Source: Blautia sp. (lineage in GTDB: Bacteria; Bacillota; Clostridia; Lachnospirales; Lachnospiraceae). From it: a stretch of 36,953 nucleotides of DNA. Where the stretch lies: positions 1-36,953 of the forward strand of contig JAFVGK010000052.1 in the NCBI GenBank assembly GCA_017475035.1. The letters run 5' to 3'. Under the pieces are notes generated by a model. The model saw nothing but the letters and a program-made list of their open reading frames with translations. It ran no database searches and had not been told where the DNA came from. Positions within the stretch are counted from its first letter, which is position 1, and the number at the start of each line of letters is the position of its first letter. The position numbers and the translations under genes were made by a program. This document shows, in pieces, positions 24,060-31,163 of this stretch.

Positions 24060-25418
24060 ATGAAAGCAACAGCAGCCTTACTCACCCTGGCGCTCGGCAT
24101 GGCTCTTACCGCATCAGCCTTCGCCGCAGAAACCGACACCTACGAGGCGAAATTAAGCGCAATTGTCACCGACGCCGGAGAGCGTATCAATGACGTGACC
24201 ATCGACTTCGGCGATGACAAAAAGGTTACCGGCGTAGACACAGACACCTTTACCGTTCATGCAAACGCGAATATCAATGATTTTATCGAAGGAACAGAAA
24301 TCACGAGCTACGGCGACTATGATCTGGACCGCACGATTACCGGCGTAGAGACAGACGGACAGAAAGTCATCATCCACATGGATGAAAATGAAGGAGCTAC
24401 TCTTGCCTATACAAGCGGCTCCAGGAATTATCCCGCCGACCTGACCTATACCATCACGCAGAATAAACCGATTACTTTGACAGCCGCAGACGGTACTGTA
24501 CTGAACGAAGAGTATACCGCGGAATACACCTGTGACAATACCTATACAGATGATGAGACAGCTACATTTGCCCCGGTTATCGTTGAAAACGGAATCAATT
24601 ATCAGTTCTATGATGCAGGCGAAGACGCGGATACGCTGGTTGTCTGGTTCCATGGCAACGGAGAAGGGGATCTCCTCGGTTCTCAGAATAACGTCGCTCA
24701 GATGCTGGCAAACCGCGGCACCGTTGCCTGGGCAACCGAAGAATTCCAGGAAATCCTCGGCGGAGCTTATGTCATGTCCTTCCAGGCTCCCGATACCTGG
24801 TACTATGCACAGAAGGATGGTCTTCTGGACATCGCTGCAGATGAAATCAAGGAAGTCATCGAGAAATATCAGATCGATCCGAAGAAGGTTCTTGCTTCCG
24901 GCTGCTCCGCCGGCGGATATATGACCACAAGAATGATCATTGCTCATCCGGATCTTTTTGCAGCAGTCATGATCAACTGCCCGGCCTATGATGTAGCGGA
25001 TGACCGCGGCGGCGAGACCCCGACCGACGAAGAACTGGCAAAGGTGAAGGAATCCGGTGTGGCAGTCTGGCTCGTTCAGGGTGAAACCGACAGTGTCGTG
25101 GCTACTGACGCATGCTCCAAGAGACTGTTCGCTGTCCTTACCGATGGAGCAGAGGTTACAGAAACCCACATCGATCAGGAACATCCTGAGACCTCCGGCT
25201 TTACCACGTATGAGACGGAAGACGGACTGTATAAGCTCTCCCTGTATGAAACCACAGAGGAAGATATGCTCCGCTTCGCAGAGGATTACAACAGAGACGG
25301 TGAGATGGAAGAGATCCAGCATTCCAGCCACTGGTCATGGATTTACACCCTGCGCAACAACCCCGCAGCCGCTGACGGCACTCACATTGTGAACTGGGCA
25401 GCAGGAATCATCGGCTGA
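24060..25418 (+). CDS. Secreted alpha/beta-hydrolase (esterase or prolyl-oligopeptidase-like)
   Basis: A 452-residue exported protein. The signal peptide (ALLTLALGMALTASAFA, cut before AETD) is followed by a beta-rich, acidic N-terminal domain (about 25-165). The hydrolase domain (about 175-450) has WFHGNGEG as the oxyanion segment, nucleophile Ser 283 in GCSAGG, a probable acid Asp 344 (LVQGETDSVV) and His 421 or 424 (IQHSSHWSW). The core resembles feruloyl-esterase and polyhydroxybutyrate-depolymerase-like enzymes, often with carbohydrate-ester or peptide substrates. It has its own promoter and terminator. Substrate is not predictable from sequence alone. Confidence 0.85.
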   Translation: MKATAALLTLALGMALTASAFAAETDTYEAKLSAIVTDAGERINDVTIDFGDDKKVTGVDTDTFTVHANANINDFIEGTEITSYGDYDLDRTITGVETDGQKVIIHMDENEGATLAYTSGSRNYPADLTYTITQNKPITLTAADGTVLNEEYTAEYTCDNTYTDDETATFAPVIVENGINYQFYDAGEDADTLVVWFHGNGEGDLLGSQNNVAQMLANRGTVAWATEEFQEILGGAYVMSFQAPDTWYYAQKDGLLDIAADEIKEVIEKYQIDPKKVLASGCSAGGYMTTRMIIAHPDLFAAVMINCPAYDVADDRGGETPTDEELAKVKESGVAVWLVQGETDSVVATDACSKRLFAVLTDGAEVTETHIDQEHPETSGFTTYETEDGLYKLSLYETTEEDMLRFAEDYNRDGEMEEIQHSSHWSWIYTLRNNPAAADGTHIVNWAAGIIG

Positions 25419-25440
25419 TAAGCTCCTGTCTGCCTCTATG

Positions 25441-25494
25441 AAAAGAAGCCGTCACGCTGTGTGAATCATCCTCCTCAGCGTGATGGCTTCTTTT
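25441..25494 (+). terminator. Terminator of the hydrolase gene
   Basis: AAAAGAAGCCGTCACGCTG (25441-25459) pairs with CAGCGTGATGGCTTCTTTT (25476-25494) with a single mismatch, and ends in TTTT. The stem is near 19 bp. Confidence 0.9.
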
Positions 25495-25552
25495 CGGCTG
25501 CTTTTCTCCGTCATCGCAGAATACAGTCTTTTCGCAGCAGCATTTATCAAAG

Positions 25553-25582
25553 AAAAAACCCGCGTTTTAAGCGGGTTTTCTT
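25553..25582. terminator. Second, bidirectional terminator before the YdcF-family gene
   Basis: AAAACCCGC (25555-25563) pairs with GCGGGTTTT (25571-25579) and is flanked by A and T runs. It fits as the terminator of the minus-strand gene ending at 25622 and as a backstop for the hydrolase transcript. Confidence 0.8.
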
Positions 25583-25621
25583 AATCCATAAAACAGACTG
25601 TCCAAATACCCTCAAAACAGG

Positions 25622-27154
25622 CTATCTGAATACACTCATCGAGATATACGTAAACAGACCGAAGGAAGCGGCAAGCACCAGCATAAGGGTGAGCTCCGGA
25701 ACAATACGGTTACGCAGAAGTCCGACAAATTCCCGGACAAAAGCGTTCGGCCAGAACCACCATTTCGTTTTACTGCCCAGGCCTTCAGCCGGAAGTCCTG
25801 CCAGGCCTGCCCAGACGCCGCTCCTGAATACATGATAGTTCGTTGTCGCAAAAGCTGTCTTTGCCTCTGAGACACTGCCGGTCCGTTCCTCTATGATCTT
25901 TTTCGAGAACTCCATATTCTGATATGTGTTCGCGGACCGGTTCTCAAGGATAATCGCTTCTTTCGGGAAACCGGTACTCAACATATAGCGATACATCGCC
26001 TCTGCCTCTGCCATCGATTCATTCTTACCCTGCCCGCCGGAGGGAATAATAATCGCTTCCTTTCCGGTCCTGTCTTTCTGACGATGCCAGAACTCCATCG
26101 CCTTATCCACTCTGCCCCGCAGCAGCGGCGGCAATGTCCCGTCCTTTCTGAAACCGCATCCCAGGATCAGGATATAATCCCTGTCCATCTTCGGCACATG
26201 CTTTGCCGCACGAAAGCCGCAGACAACAGAGCTGAAAAGAATGCACTCCAGGTAGGTAAAAATAACGCCGAAAATGTTTTCCAACGTAATAACCCGGCGA
26301 AACACCTCGCGGGAACCGGTAAAGAACATGCTATAGAAATAAAAGAAAACCGCCTCTCCGCCAATGATAAGAATCCCGAGCAATATTCCGAGGAAATTCT
26401 GAAATCTATGCGATTCATGACGTAAAAGCGCGATATTACTGATAATCAGCAAGACAGAAAATATTACAGCCAATGGAGCGGAAAGAATCGTGAAATACTT
26501 CCCTCCCGCTCCCAGATCGCTTAATAACGTCCAGATCGAATAGAAGGCAGGATTCCGCAGATGCCTGAAATACAGCGGAGCTTCAAAAAGAATACTGAAA
26601 ACAGAAAAAGTCAGGATTCCTAAAGCCAGTATCGCTTCGTAGGAGTACATGAGCGGACCTCTCAGGCGGATAAAAAAAACCAGCATGATCACTGACAAAC
26701 CCAGATAGAACAAAATTGCAGCCAGGAAAACAGCCTCATCACCGATAAAGTTACCCGTGTTTTTTGAAATAGTGAAGCCTGTCTTTCCCACATAAATCTC
26801 ATCCGCGCTGAGATAGTTCCCTTCAGGATCAAAAATGCTCAGTTTATAATTTCCCGGCTTCTGAGGTTCATAATTCAGGTACATGACAGTCGCGCGAATC
26901 GGCTCATCTCCCTCCCTCTCCTCTTCAAAGCCAATAGTATAATCCGGCAGAGGGGCGTCCGCCTTATCCCATTTCAGCTGCAGATCACCGGGCTGCCAGT
27001 CTTTTTTCTCAAAATTCAGGATCAGCGTAGTATTAAAGCGGTTCTTCGCCAGCATCCTCCCGGCCAGGCATATCAATACGATGATCCCAAACAGAATCCC
27101 CACCTGCATGATCAGGCTCTTTCTTGCCTCCGCAAGGGAGGTAAATGCTTTCAT
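25622..27154 (-). CDS. YdcF/SanA-family (DUF218) multi-pass membrane protein
   Basis: A 510-residue membrane protein. A short N-terminal helix (about 15-35) precedes an extracytoplasmic beta domain (about 40-130), then five or six helices (about 140-320). The C-terminal DUF218 domain (about 330-480) contains ILILGCGFRKDGTLPPLLRGRVDKAMEFW, IIPSGGQGKNESMAEAEAMYRYM, ILENRSANTYQNMEFS and AFATTNYHVFRSG. A last helix follows. DUF218 proteins such as SanA and YdcF are linked to envelope integrity and cell-wall precursors, but the biochemistry is not settled. ATG 27154 with GAGGAG eight bases upstream is preferred over TTG 27160. A 66-codon frame with its own SD (27233 to 27033) overlaps its start. 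Confidence 0.85.
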   Translation of the reverse strand: MKAFTSLAEARKSLIMQVGILFGIIVLICLAGRMLAKNRFNTTLILNFEKKDWQPGDLQLKWDKADAPLPDYTIGFEEEREGDEPIRATVMYLNYEPQKPGNYKLSIFDPEGNYLSADEIYVGKTGFTISKNTGNFIGDEAVFLAAILFYLGLSVIMLVFFIRLRGPLMYSYEAILALGILTFSVFSILFEAPLYFRHLRNPAFYSIWTLLSDLGAGGKYFTILSAPLAVIFSVLLIISNIALLRHESHRFQNFLGILLGILIIGGEAVFFYFYSMFFTGSREVFRRVITLENIFGVIFTYLECILFSSVVCGFRAAKHVPKMDRDYILILGCGFRKDGTLPPLLRGRVDKAMEFWHRQKDRTGKEAIIIPSGGQGKNESMAEAEAMYRYMLSTGFPKEAIILENRSANTYQNMEFSKKIIEERTGSVSEAKTAFATTNYHVFRSGVWAGLAGLPAEGLGSKTKWWFWPNAFVREFVGLLRNRIVPELTLMLVLAASFGLFTYISMSVFR

Positions 27155-27515
27155 AGTCAACGCTCCTCTCCATCACTTCATCGTACAGTCGGATGCCTCG
27201 GGACAATAGATCTTTCCTTTTTACCCGAGTCATAATCAAACCTCCACGCCTTAGCTGACACGATCTTTTCCGGTCTGACCCGGTCTTTTCCGGCCGCATC
27301 CGGTTTACTGTAACATATCGCTCCCACTGCGTCAATCACCTCAGCCGTTCAGAAAAGATATTTTACACAGCTTGTGATACTTGAAAAGATACATCCTGTC
27401 AGGTATACTTTGAATTGACAGGATCCCTGATCCGCCAATTCTCAGGCGGCACCGGCAAAAATTCAGATTTTCCGACCATGTTTTTTTTCCTTTTTTACGA
27501 AAGGGGGAATCAATT
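27155..27515. other. 361-bp divergent region
   Basis: It holds the promoter and operator of the PreA-like/luxS operon (27381-27424). On the minus strand a GGAGG-preceded ATG at 27233 opens a 66-codon frame. Repeated CGGTCTTTTCCGG-like segments lie at about 27264-27302. A T-rich run before GAAAGGGGGA leads into the next gene. No RNA gene is recognised. Confidence 0.5.
27381..27424 (+). promoter_or_regulatory. Promoter with flanking operator palindrome for the PreA-like/luxS operon
   Basis: TTGAAA (27381-27386), a 17-base spacer and TATACT (27404-27409) match the consensus at five of six positions each. ATCCTGTCA (27393-27401) in the spacer and TGACAGGAT (27416-27424) near the start site form a perfect 9-bp inverted repeat. 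Its half-sites are 23 bp centre to centre, about two helical turns. This is a good dimer operator. The regulator is unknown. Confidence 0.65.
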
Positions 27516-29012
27516 GTGTACGTCAGAAAAATATATCGCACGGACATGCTGTCCTGTGCCTTATGCCATGAAGCACCATGTTCGAAAGCATGCGCAAGGA
27601 TCGACCCGGCTGCGCTATTGCGCAGTATCTGGTTCGACGATGAAAAAGCTGCCTCCTTCCGTTTTCCGGAGGAAAATCCCTGCGCAAGCTGCGCGGCTCC
27701 CTGTGAGGCAGCCTGTGTCAGGGCAGGAAAAGTCCCGATCCGAAACCTGATGATACGGCTGCATGACGAGGTAAAACCGGAACTGGAAGCTGCCCTGCCG
27801 GATGAGGAAGGGCTCCTGCGGTCGGAGCTTTGCGGGGTTCCCCTGGAAAATCCCTTCCTCCTTGCTTCCTCTGTTGTGGCCAGTACCTACGACATGTGCG
27901 CGAGGGCTTTTGAGGCAGGATGGGCAGGGGCGGCCTTCAAGACCGTATGTTCTCTGGACATCCATGAGGCTTCACCCCGTTTCTCCGCTGTCAGAGGAGA
28001 CAATGGGAGTATTATCGGATTTAAGAATATCGAGCAGCTCTCCGACCACAGCGTAGCGGAAAATATGGAGATCTTCCGCCGCCTGAAGGAAAACTACCCG
28101 GAAAAGTTCATCCTGGCTTCCATCATGGGACAGAATGAAGCGGAATGGGAAGAACTTGCAGGTCTTTGTGAAGAGAACGGCGCGGACGCCGTTGAGCTGA
28201 ACTTTTCCTGTCCCAACATGGCGGACGGAGGCCTGGGCTCGGATATCGGTCAGGTACCTGAGCTGGTTGAGCAGTTCACTGCTGCAGCCAGACGCGGCGC
28301 GAAAATCCCCGTCCTGGCAAAGCTGACGCCGAATGTCGCAAGCATGAAGCCCGCCGGTGAAGCAGCCAGGCGAGGCGGCGCGGACGGTATCACCGCGATC
28401 AACACAATCAAGAGCATTACCGGGGTGAACCTGCACACCTATGTTTCATCACCCGCTGTCCATGGGATGTCTGCGGTAGGCGGCTACAGCGGCAATGCCG
28501 TCAGGCCGATTGCGCTGCGTTTTCTTGCGGAGCTGGCCCAGGATCCGGCGCTTGCCGGGATGCACCTGTCTGCCGCCGGAGGCGTGGAAAATTGGTCGGA
28601 TGCGCTGGAGTTTATCCTTCTCGGCGCAGGCAGCATTCAGGTCACGACAGCGGTCATGCAGTATGGATACCGGATCATTGACGACCTGAAGGCCGGGTTG
28701 AATATGTATCTGGCGGAAGCGGGCTTTTCCTGCGTGAAAGAAGCGACAGGCCTGGCTCTGGATTCAGTCAGTGAGACTACCAATGTCCTGGAACGGGATA
28801 CGGTGGTCTTTCCCAGATTTGTCAGGAAGAAATGCATCGGCTGCGGACGATGTGTGATCTCCTGCGCGGACGGCGGCCATCAGGCGATTACATTCGGACC
28901 GGACCGAAAGCCGATGTTTCATGGCCGTAAATGCGTAGGCTGCCATCTGTGCGTGCTGGTCTGTCCGCAAAAAGCAATCAGGCCTGCAGGAAAGCGAATC
29001 AAAATGCAATAG
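27516..29012 (+). CDS. PreA-like dihydropyrimidine/dihydroorotate dehydrogenase-type flavoprotein with extra N-terminal Fe-S domain
   Basis: A 498-residue cytoplasmic protein. The N-terminal 75 residues carry two cysteine sets (C14, C17, C22, C26 and C56, C59, C63, C67) like the Fe-S domain that normally begins PreT, GltD or mammalian DPD. The FMN barrel (about 105-410) resembles PreA, with ELNFSCPN, AKLTPNV and GGADGITAINTIKSI. A C-terminal 2[4Fe-4S] ferredoxin follows (CIGCGRC and CVGCHLC). Ordinary PreA lacks the N-terminal part, and no PreT partner is nearby. In the active-site loop, mammalian DPD has ACGQ while this protein reads GSDIGQ, so the catalytic cysteine seems absent. Start is GTG 27516 after AAGGGGGA. 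It is co-transcribed with luxS. Confidence 0.82.
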   Translation: MYVRKIYRTDMLSCALCHEAPCSKACARIDPAALLRSIWFDDEKAASFRFPEENPCASCAAPCEAACVRAGKVPIRNLMIRLHDEVKPELEAALPDEEGLLRSELCGVPLENPFLLASSVVASTYDMCARAFEAGWAGAAFKTVCSLDIHEASPRFSAVRGDNGSIIGFKNIEQLSDHSVAENMEIFRRLKENYPEKFILASIMGQNEAEWEELAGLCEENGADAVELNFSCPNMADGGLGSDIGQVPELVEQFTAAARRGAKIPVLAKLTPNVASMKPAGEAARRGGADGITAINTIKSITGVNLHTYVSSPAVHGMSAVGGYSGNAVRPIALRFLAELAQDPALAGMHLSAAGGVENWSDALEFILLGAGSIQVTTAVMQYGYRIIDDLKAGLNMYLAEAGFSCVKEATGLALDSVSETTNVLERDTVVFPRFVRKKCIGCGRCVISCADGGHQAITFGPDRKPMFHGRKCVGCHLCVLVCPQKAIRPAGKRIKMQ

Positions 29013-29039
29013 CCAACCACCATTCGAAAGGAGACACAT

Positions 29040-29564
29040 ATGGATCTGATTCCCAGTTTTACCGTTGACCACACCAGGATCGTCCCGGGGATCTATACCA
29101 GCAGGGTAGACACCCTTGGCGATCAGAAAGTTACCACCTATGACGTGAGAGTCACAAAACCCAACGTAGAGCCTGCCATTGACGTGGCGGCAATGCACTC
29201 CCTGGAGCACCTCATCGCCACATATCTCAGAAATGACCCCGAATGGAAAGACCAGGTCATCTACTGGGGACCCATGGGATGCCTGACGGGATTTTACCTG
29301 ATCCTGAAGGGAAACCGCGCGCCGGAGGAGATCTATGATCTGCTTCTCAATGCCTTTCGGTCCGTTGAAGCCGCAGAAGAGGTTCCCGGTACTTCACCTG
29401 TAAACTGCGGTACCTACCTCATGCACAACCTTTTGATGGCTAAGTGGCATGCCCGGAAATTCGCTGATTATCTGGCTGAAAACGCAGGCAGGCCTGAAAT
29501 CTTTACGTATCCCGGCTCCGAAAGGCTTGTAACCGGAGATGGCCGCACGTTCTTTGATTCTTAA
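29040..29564 (+). CDS. luxS: S-ribosylhomocysteine lyase
   Basis: A 174-residue metalloenzyme that splits S-ribosylhomocysteine into homocysteine and the autoinducer-2 precursor DPD. Metal ligands His 53 and His 57 (HSLEH) and Cys 123 (NCGTY) are present, with the general base Glu 56 and the catalytic Cys 81 (GPMGCLTGFY). Length is normal to slightly long. It starts 27 bp after the PreA-like gene with GAAAGGAG upstream, so the two form an operon. The usual partner genes of the methyl cycle (pfs, metK) are not in the window. Confidence 0.96.
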   Translation: MDLIPSFTVDHTRIVPGIYTSRVDTLGDQKVTTYDVRVTKPNVEPAIDVAAMHSLEHLIATYLRNDPEWKDQVIYWGPMGCLTGFYLILKGNRAPEEIYDLLLNAFRSVEAAEEVPGTSPVNCGTYLMHNLLMAKWHARKFADYLAENAGRPEIFTYPGSERLVTGDGRTFFDS

Positions 29565-29616
29565 GGAAATGCCTGCATCGACAAAAGCCTGACCCTGCGT
29601 CACTCGGAATCCGATC

Positions 29617-29730
29617 ATTTTGCAGAGAGAAATATTGCATATTTTGCATAGAGAAATTTTCCACAGAATAATTTTGCATAGAGTAATTTTGGATAGAGTA
29701 ATTTTGCATAGAGTAATTTTGCAAAAAGAA
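29617..29730. repeat. 15-bp tandem repeat between luxS and the HipA-like gene
   Basis: Seven full units with consensus ATTTTGCATAGAGTA (29617-29631 and 29641-29730 in frame) plus one 9-base fragment (29632-29640). Three units are nearly identical (29671-29715). The repeat ends eight bases before the minus-strand stop codon of the HipA-like gene. No classical terminator hairpin is seen between these converging genes. Confidence 0.85.
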
Positions 29731-29738
29731 TCTTCTTC

Positions 29739-30845
29739 TCACAGGCTTTGCAGCTCATGGAGCCGTAAAAAAAACATATCCCGGGTAGATTCATCTTTGA
29801 ACCAGGCTGCCTCCACAGGGGCGGTCTGATTCAGGCCGATCTGTCTGACCGCCTCCCGGGCAGCTTCCTGCTGCGTCATGCTTCGCCCGAAGGCATTCCT
29901 TTCGGGAAGGCATGGCGCGCCTTCCGGAGAATCATACGCTTCAAACGTATGGTTAAAATCCATCAGATCATACAGACGAAGAGGACGGTTGCTGCTGTTG
30001 TCAATCAGGAATCCCCAGTTTGCCCAATGCCGGTCGGTATTGCCGGTAAGGTAGTCGAGAATGTTCATCATATAATAGCTGTATCCGTCCAGCTCCAGCA
30101 GATAACTGCCTGCGTCGATGTCGTGATTTAGCGCATAGATTGAAAAAGCTTCCCAGGTCACAAGGCTGCGTTCCGGAGAAGTGATGAGCCGGCTTTCCGT
30201 TACGGGCTGACCGTCATATATCCTTTGTCTGTAGATGACCTGACGGACGCGAAAGCACTGGCAGATCCGGCTTGCAAGCAGCTCGTTCTCTACTGCCTGC
30301 AGGCTTCCGTCCTTGTAGAGGCGGAATCCTTCATCATCACGGATCCACGCCTTCGGAAAAAGACCGGAGGTACTTAAGTCATCCGCGATCAGATGGCTGT
30401 TGCGGATGGTCATCTGCTTTCCACGCAGACAAACGTCTGCAAAAATTGTTTCCAGGTGATTTTCAAATAGGTTAAGATTCTTAAAAAGCACACTCTCCGA
30501 AGATGTCCGGACCCAGAAAATGTCTGTCAGCGAAAGACAATGATAGGAAAGCGCAATCCCGGCACGATCGCGGTCTGTCAGAGCCTGCGGCTGTCCGATA
30601 CTGTTAAGAATTTCCTTGGCGTATTTACGATCCAGGGTGAGAACCCTGGATGCGCACCAATGATAAAAATTATCCAGATTCTGGATCTGAAGATCGATAT
30701 CATTATGATCTGTTTCTTCCAGATAAAGGTCATAGGGAAGCCGTTCTTCATCATAAATACTGCAGAATCCGGCCGGCGAAATCTCTGCTGCCGGCCGTTC
30801 GCCATGCATAATCACATATTTGTCTGTTAAATGTACCCTGCTCAT
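29739..30845 (-). CDS. HipA-like kinase-fold protein (solitary)
   Basis: A 368-residue protein whose C-terminal half has HipA-type kinase features: a possible ATP-binding lysine in GLFPKAWIRDDEGFRLYKDG, the catalytic loop GNTDRHWANWGFL, and the metal-binding aspartate region RPLRLYDLMDFNHTFEAYD. The N-terminal half (about 1-150) is less conserved. No HipB-type antitoxin or other partner lies next to it, so it is not an evident toxin-antitoxin pair. Such orphan HipA-like proteins are common in Clostridia and lack a set function. ATG 30845 follows leader element copy D, with GGGAGGAG ten bases upstream. A longer in-frame extension would run through that element and is rejected. Confidence 0.78.
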   Translation of the reverse strand: MSRVHLTDKYVIMHGERPAAEISPAGFCSIYDEERLPYDLYLEETDHNDIDLQIQNLDNFYHWCASRVLTLDRKYAKEILNSIGQPQALTDRDRAGIALSYHCLSLTDIFWVRTSSESVLFKNLNLFENHLETIFADVCLRGKQMTIRNSHLIADDLSTSGLFPKAWIRDDEGFRLYKDGSLQAVENELLASRICQCFRVRQVIYRQRIYDGQPVTESRLITSPERSLVTWEAFSIYALNHDIDAGSYLLELDGYSYYMMNILDYLTGNTDRHWANWGFLIDNSSNRPLRLYDLMDFNHTFEAYDSPEGAPCLPERNAFGRSMTQQEAAREAVRQIGLNQTAPVEAAWFKDESTRDMFFLRLHELQSL

Positions 30846-31163
30846 TCGAATGAAACTCCTCCCAAAACGAAGCTTTGTACGTTGTTCCAATAAATTACCG
30901 AAAATGATCCGATTTGTCAATTCAGGGAGCCAAAAATGAACCGATTCTTTTTTACAGGCTTGAGGCGGCGCATCAGTAATAATGCCCCGAAAACACATGG
31001 GAGGATGCTCTTGACGTACCACGGAACGAATAGTATGGTCTTTTCATCGTAAGTTCTGAAATACTGAATATCTTTATTGTCAGAAATTCCGGCTGCAAAG
31101 TATGCCTCTTTCGCAGTGCTAAATTCGACACTGCAAACGACCCAAAACGAAAGGAGCAAAAAA
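30846..31163. other. 318-bp divergent region between the HipA-like and GH2 genes
   Basis: It contains leader copy D at 30856-30890, then roughly 220 bp without a clear signal. A minus-strand frame of about 80 codons (31159-30917) with one possible membrane stretch has no ribosome site. GCAGTG (31113-31118) and CACTGC (31129-31134) form a short inverted repeat just upstream of the GH2 site AAAGGAG (31150-31156) and may be an operator. Confidence 0.5.
30856..30890 (-). repeat. Dispersed leader element, copy D
   Basis: On the minus strand: ATTGGAACAACGTAC, then CAAAGCTTCGTTTTG (30877-30863), then GGGAGGAG (30863-30856) and ATG 30845. One A-to-G change breaks one pair of the short stem compared with the other copies. 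No large upstream hairpin is seen here. Confidence 0.6.

Noticed and set aside
29503-29742. Minus-strand frame with five-residue QNYSM-like repeats
   Set aside because: This is the 15-bp DNA tandem repeat read in frame. It has no independent start signal and overlaps luxS on the other strand.
30846-31022. N-terminal extension of the HipA-like protein by 59 residues
   Set aside because: The extension is translated from leader element copy D and upstream intergenic DNA, and it would bypass the well-placed GGGAGGAG and ATG 30845.
30917-31159. 80-codon minus-strand frame with a membrane-like stretch upstream of the GH2 gene
   Set aside because: It begins at a TTG without ribosome site and resembles no family; part of it overlaps the GH2 leader. 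It could be a gene remnant but cannot be supported.
31077-31163. N-terminal extension of the GH2 protein by 29 residues
   Set aside because: No ribosome site lies before the upstream start. AAAGGAG at 31150-31156 fits ATG 31164, and homologous GH2 enzymes begin near there.
29739-31163. HipBA-type toxin-antitoxin module
   Set aside because: Only the HipA-like part is present. No helix-turn-helix antitoxin of the expected size is encoded on either side.
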